Source of the DNA: SLRI01 sp964576715
GTDB taxonomy: Bacteria > Pseudomonadota > Alphaproteobacteria > Geminicoccales > Geminicoccaceae
Assembly (NCBI GenBank): GCA_964576715.1
Contig: CAZNWE010000084.1
Coordinates: 1 to 16,294, forward strand
DNA: 16,294 nt
Direction: 5' to 3'
The position numbers and the translations under genes are program-made. The notes beneath the pieces are model-generated. The model did not search any database. It had not been told where the DNA came from and was given only the letters and a program-made list of their open reading frames with translations. Shown here in pieces: positions 14,009 to 16,294 of the stretch (positions within the stretch are counted from its first letter, which is position 1; the number at the start of each line of letters is the position of its first letter).

Positions 14009-15184
14009 TCAGGAGCCCTCCTCGACCGGGCTCAGGCGGTAGATGCCGCCGTCGGCATCGTCGGTCAGGACATAGACGAGGCCGTCGGGGCCGACGCGGA
14101 CGTCGCGGATGCGACCGATATCGCCTTCGAGCAGGCGCTCCTCGTGGACCACCTCGTCGCCGTCGACCTCGAGCCGGGCGAGGAGCTGGTAGGCCAAGGC
14201 GCCGACCAGGAGATCGCCCTGCCACTCTGGGAAGGCGTCGCCGGCATAGAAGGCCATGCCGGAGGGTGCGATCGACGGGTCCCAGACGTGGATCGCCGGG
14301 GTCATGCCCGCGGCCTCCTCAGCCCCGACCGGGCGGCCGCTCGCATATTCGCGGCCCTGGCTGACCACGGGCCAGCCGTAATTGGCGCCGGCCTCGATGA
14401 CATTGACCTCGTCGCCGCCGCGTGGTCCGTGCTCGTGCAGCCAGACCGCACCGGTTTCCGGGTGCACCGCCATGCCTTGCGCATTGCGGTGGCCGAAGGA
14501 GTAGATTTCGGGCAGCGCACCGGCCCGGCCGACGAACGGGTTGTCGTCGGGCACGCTGCCGTCGTCATTGAGCCGCAAGAGGCTGCCGGCGTGATCGCCG
14601 AGCGCCTGGGCGCGCCCGCGCTCGCCGCGGTCGCCGTGGGTGACGAAGAGATGGCCGGCTTCGTCGAACGCCAGCCGCGAGCCGAAGTGCCGCCCACCGC
14701 TGGCCAGCGCGTTGGATTCGAAGATCACCTCGGTCCCCTCGAGCCCGCCGGCAGCAAGGCGGCCGCGGGCGACGGCGGTGGCCGCACCGCCGTCGCCCAG
14801 ATAGGCGTAGCTGAGATAGACGAGGCGATTGTCGGCGAAGTCCGGGTGCAGCACGACGTCGAGCAACCCGCCCTGGCCGCGGGCGAAGGCGGTCGGCACG
14901 CCGGCGAGCGGCTGCGGGACGAGCTCGAACGCCTCGTCGACCAGGCGGAGCCGGCCGGCCCGCTCGGTGACCAGCATGCCGCCAGTCGGCAGGAAGACCA
15001 TGCCCCAGGGGTGATCGAGCCCGCCAACCAGCCGCTCGACGCTGAAGGTTGCCTGCTCGCTCTCGACCCGCTCGAGAATCTCGGTGGCGCCGACGCTGCC
15101 GCCGACCTGCATCGAGCCGCACGAGGTGAAGAAGCCTGCGGCGGCGCCGAGCAGGCTGGTCGCGAACAGACGGCTGAGCCGCAT
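14009..15184 (-). CDS. PQQ-dependent soluble aldose sugar dehydrogenase (YliI/GSDH family), exported
   Basis: The protein has 391 residues from the ATG at 15184, which has GAGAGGGG four bases upstream; an earlier in-frame ATG at 15220 lacks this. The N-terminus MRLSRLFATSLLGAAAGFF followed by TSC is a signal peptide, with Cys22 as a possible but imperfect lipobox, so the enzyme should act in the periplasm or on the membrane. Six-bladed propeller motifs of the family are clear: GLDHPWGMVFLPTGGMLVTE, ARGQGGLLDVVLHPDF, GGRHFGSRLAFDEAGHLFVT, EIYSFGHRNAQGMAVHP, WLHEHGPRGGDEVN and NYGWPVVSQGREY. It is expected to oxidise aldose sugars using PQQ and to pass electrons to the respiratory chain. No PQQ synthesis genes are in view. 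The gene is 39 bp downstream of the CRP-family regulator on the same strand, so cotranscription is plausible. Confidence 0.9.
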   Translation of the reverse strand: MRLSRLFATSLLGAAAGFFTSCGSMQVGGSVGATEILERVESEQATFSVERLVGGLDHPWGMVFLPTGGMLVTERAGRLRLVDEAFELVPQPLAGVPTAFARGQGGLLDVVLHPDFADNRLVYLSYAYLGDGGAATAVARGRLAAGGLEGTEVIFESNALASGGRHFGSRLAFDEAGHLFVTHGDRGERGRAQALGDHAGSLLRLNDDGSVPDDNPFVGRAGALPEIYSFGHRNAQGMAVHPETGAVWLHEHGPRGGDEVNVIEAGANYGWPVVSQGREYASGRPVGAEEAAGMTPAIHVWDPSIAPSGMAFYAGDAFPEWQGDLLVGALAYQLLARLEVDGDEVVHEERLLEGDIGRIRDVRVGPDGLVYVLTDDADGGIYRLSPVEEGS

Positions 15185-15223
15185 GACACCCCTCTCTGGC
15201 TTTTGGAGGATCAACCTCACAAC

Positions 15224-15967
15224 TTAATAAGTTTGGCGCCGCTGCCCAGGGGTGGGCGTGGGTTCAGCTGGGCTCGGCAGGGCGCCGCCGTCGGCGAGGC
15301 GGTGGAGGGCCGCTAGGTCGAGCACCAGGAGTTCTCCCTGGCCGCGGCGGATGATGCGGTGCCGCTGCAGCTCGCTCATCGTCCGCGACACCGCCTCGCG
15401 ATGCGTGTTGATGCGATTGGCGATGTCGACGTGCTTCGGCGCCGGGACGATCCGCGCCGTGTCGGCGCCGAGCCGATTGACCTCGGCGAGGCGGAAGAGC
15501 TCGGCGCACACCCGCGTCGGCACCGGGGCCGCCAAGAGCTGCAGGCGGCGGTTGAGCGAGCGGATGACCCGGGTCAGGCGGCCGAGTATCGCCATGGCGA
15601 AATCGGGGTGCTGCCGGAGCAGCCGGTTGAAATCGGCCGCACTCAGCCGGGCGAGCTCGGCCTTGGCGACCACGGTCATGTCGGCACCGCGCGGTGCACC
15701 GTCAATGGCCGAGAGCTCGCCCACGAGGTCGCCTGGGAAGAGGTCGTGCAACACCACCTCACGCCCGGAGTGCGAATAGCTGGTCAGCCGAACGTGGCCG
15801 GCGAGCACGATGTAGACGATGTGCTCCTCGTCGTTCTGGGCGAAGACCGTCGCCCCGGCCGGGTAGCGCTGAAGCTGCAGGTTTCGCTGGATCTCCATCA
15901 GCACCGCCTCGTCGAACCGACCGAACAACGGGTGTTGCCGCAGCGTCTCGAGACTGATCGCTGTCAT
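15224..15967 (-). CDS. CRP/FNR-family transcriptional regulator
   Basis: The protein has 247 residues from the ATG at 15967. An ATG at 15985 is also possible, and the frame extends to 16093 through an arginine- and cysteine-rich stretch that does not look coding. An N-terminal cyclic-nucleotide-binding barrel (about 15-125) has LAGHVRLTSYSHSGREVVLH and a phosphate-binding-cassette-like GELSAIDGAPRGAD, where the Ser/Thr after Arg is Gly. A dimer helix (about 125-150) and a winged helix-turn-helix with HVDIANRINTHREAVSRTMS follow. The recognition helix keeps Arg190, Glu191 and Arg195 in the same spacing as CRP R180/E181/R185, which predicts recognition of GTGA/TCAC half-sites. No FNR-type cysteine cluster is present in the predicted protein. 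A matching box lies about 150 bp upstream, suggesting autoregulation. The ligand is unknown. Confidence 0.9.
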   Translation of the reverse strand: MTAISLETLRQHPLFGRFDEAVLMEIQRNLQLQRYPAGATVFAQNDEEHIVYIVLAGHVRLTSYSHSGREVVLHDLFPGDLVGELSAIDGAPRGADMTVVAKAELARLSAADFNRLLRQHPDFAMAILGRLTRVIRSLNRRLQLLAAPVPTRVCAELFRLAEVNRLGADTARIVPAPKHVDIANRINTHREAVSRTMSELQRHRIIRRGQGELLVLDLAALHRLADGGALPSPAEPTPTPGQRRQTY

Positions 15968-16080
15968 TCGCTGGTTGCGCCGCATGCGCCCGCCACGCCG
16001 ACGGCGCCGAAGGCACCTCAGGCATGCGCAAGCGGATACCGCCTCCCTGACATTCCCGGCAAAGCCTGCCGGTTCGTTGT

Positions 16081-16092
16081 TGCAACGTTGCA
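16081..16092. promoter_or_regulatory. 12-bp perfect palindrome upstream of the CRP-family gene
   Basis: TGCAACGTTGCA is a perfect palindrome, overlapped on its left by a second one, GTTGCAAC (16079-16086). It lies between the regulator start and the CRP-type box in a 150-bp stretch otherwise without recognisable signals, so it could be a second operator. The binding protein cannot be named. Confidence 0.4.
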
Positions 16093-16116
16093 TCGCCGCC
16101 TGGAAATGCGGCGAGA

Positions 16117-16132
16117 CGTGATCCGTATCACA
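16117..16132. promoter_or_regulatory. CRP-type binding box
   Basis: CGTGA-TCCGTA-TCACA matches the CRP consensus TGTGA-N6-TCACA at 9 of 10 half-site positions and contains the symmetric core GTGATCCGTATCAC. The adjacent regulator carries CRP-like specificity residues, so it is the natural candidate to bind. The centre lies at 16124.5, about 41 bases upstream of an inferred plus-strand start site. Confidence 0.7.
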
Positions 16133-16152
16133 GTCCGTCGAAAGCTTGCGCC

Positions 16153-16158
16153 TATTCT
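16153..16158 (+). promoter_or_regulatory. Candidate -10 element of a class II activator-dependent promoter
   Basis: TATTCT matches TATAAT at four of six positions, including the key first T, second A and last T. No -35 hexamer is visible, as is common at promoters that need an activator. Start sites at 16165-16166 would put the CRP-type box at -40.5 to -41.5, the class II position. Confidence 0.4.
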
Positions 16159-16164
16159 AGCGCT

Positions 16165-16229
16165 GTGCCTCCCTGAACGATCAATTCCATACGGCCGATC
16201 CCGCTCAGCGCGGGGCGGCCGTTCTTTTT
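16165..16229 (+). ncRNA. Putative small RNA (about 65 nt) under CRP-family control
   Basis: The inferred transcript runs from the class II promoter to the T-run of the terminator. No open reading frame of useful size lies in it; a GTG at 16165 reaches a stop after two further codons. The 5' part is unstructured and carries CCTCCCT (16168-16174), complementary to Shine-Dalgarno sequences. An A/T-richer stretch and then the terminator stem follow. This layout (single-stranded anti-Shine-Dalgarno seed plus intrinsic terminator) is typical of trans-acting bacterial small RNAs. Alternatives are a terminated leader of a gene beyond the window, or a chance arrangement. No expression evidence exists here. 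Confidence 0.45.
16191..16229 (+). terminator. Intrinsic terminator of the putative small RNA
   Basis: The outer stem ACGGCC (16191-16196) pairs with GGCCGT (16217-16222). The inner stem CCCGC (16200-16204) pairs with GCGGG (16210-16214), with a small internal loop. TTCTTTTT follows directly (16222-16229). It points along the plus strand, where no protein gene lies upstream to be terminated, which is what draws attention to a small RNA. Confidence 0.7.
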
Positions 16230-16230
16230 G

Positions 16231-16294
16231 GCCGATGTCGTCAACCCCTGCCGATGCCCTCAACCCCTGCCGATGCCCTCAACCCCTGCCGATG
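16231..16294. repeat. 19-bp tandem repeat array running off the window end
   Basis: Three full units (16231-16249, 16250-16268, 16269-16287) and seven bases of a fourth are visible. The unit is GCCGATGCCCTCAACCCCT; the first copy differs only at two positions (TCG in place of CCC), and the next two are identical. The array starts one base after the terminator. Its total length is unknown because it continues past the edge. A variable-number tandem repeat is the simplest reading. Confidence 0.85.

Noticed and set aside
13703..15316. Plus-strand open frame of about 537 codons across the permease leader and aldose dehydrogenase
   Set aside because: It spans a regulatory gap and lies antisense to a protein with clear family motifs; no independent evidence for coding.
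15968..16093. N-terminal extension of the CRP-family regulator with several cysteines
   Set aside because: The cysteines do not match the FNR cluster spacing, the stretch is Arg-rich, includes the palindrome region at its far end, and relatives start near the MTAIS-type position.

Overview
The window reads as chromosomal DNA of a high-GC alphaproteobacterium. The evidence is very GC-rich codon usage with long antisense shadow frames, TTG and ATG starts mixed, a four-carbon acid-sugar pathway, a small heat-shock gene behind a ROSE-like leader, and DMGDH/GcvT-type oxidoreductases. I cannot fix the genus; a Rhodospirillales-like or Geminicoccales-like lineage is a guess. No phage, integrase, CRISPR array, tRNA or rRNA is visible.

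Layout. 1-1641 (+) is the 3' part of a dimethylglycine/sarcosine dehydrogenase-type flavoenzyme. Its last codons lie in an approximately 180-bp element with inverted ends. On the minus strand follow a UbiX-type flavin prenyltransferase, an orphan CheB-CheR fusion and an acetolactate-synthase-like ThDP enzyme. Divergent from the last is a DUF1778/GNAT toxin-antitoxin pair (6776-7592, +). A minus-strand cluster (7653-10234) encodes OtnC, OtnK and a family-5 uracil-DNA glycosylase. Divergent from it are an Hsp20 chaperone with a RpoH-like promoter and a ROSE-type RNA thermometer candidate, a strong terminator, and a DnaJ-type co-chaperone. The rest of the minus strand carries an NCS2 nucleobase permease with an unusual cytoplasmic tail, a PQQ-dependent soluble aldose dehydrogenase, and a CRP/FNR-family regulator.

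The right end is the most interesting part. Upstream of the CRP-family gene is a near-consensus CRP-type box. On the opposite strand it sits at class II spacing from a plausible -10 element. That element is followed by about 65 nt containing CCTCCCT and a good intrinsic terminator, so it looks like a CRP-family-controlled small RNA. A 19-bp tandem repeat begins directly after the terminator and runs off the window.

Functional links: Hsp20 and the J-protein form a proteostasis pair. OtnK and OtnC complete the kinase and decarboxylase steps of threonate/erythronate-type catabolism, but the dehydrogenase and isomerase are absent here. The CRP-family regulator and the sugar dehydrogenase may be cotranscribed. 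The remaining genes look like ordinary unrelated chromosomal loci.
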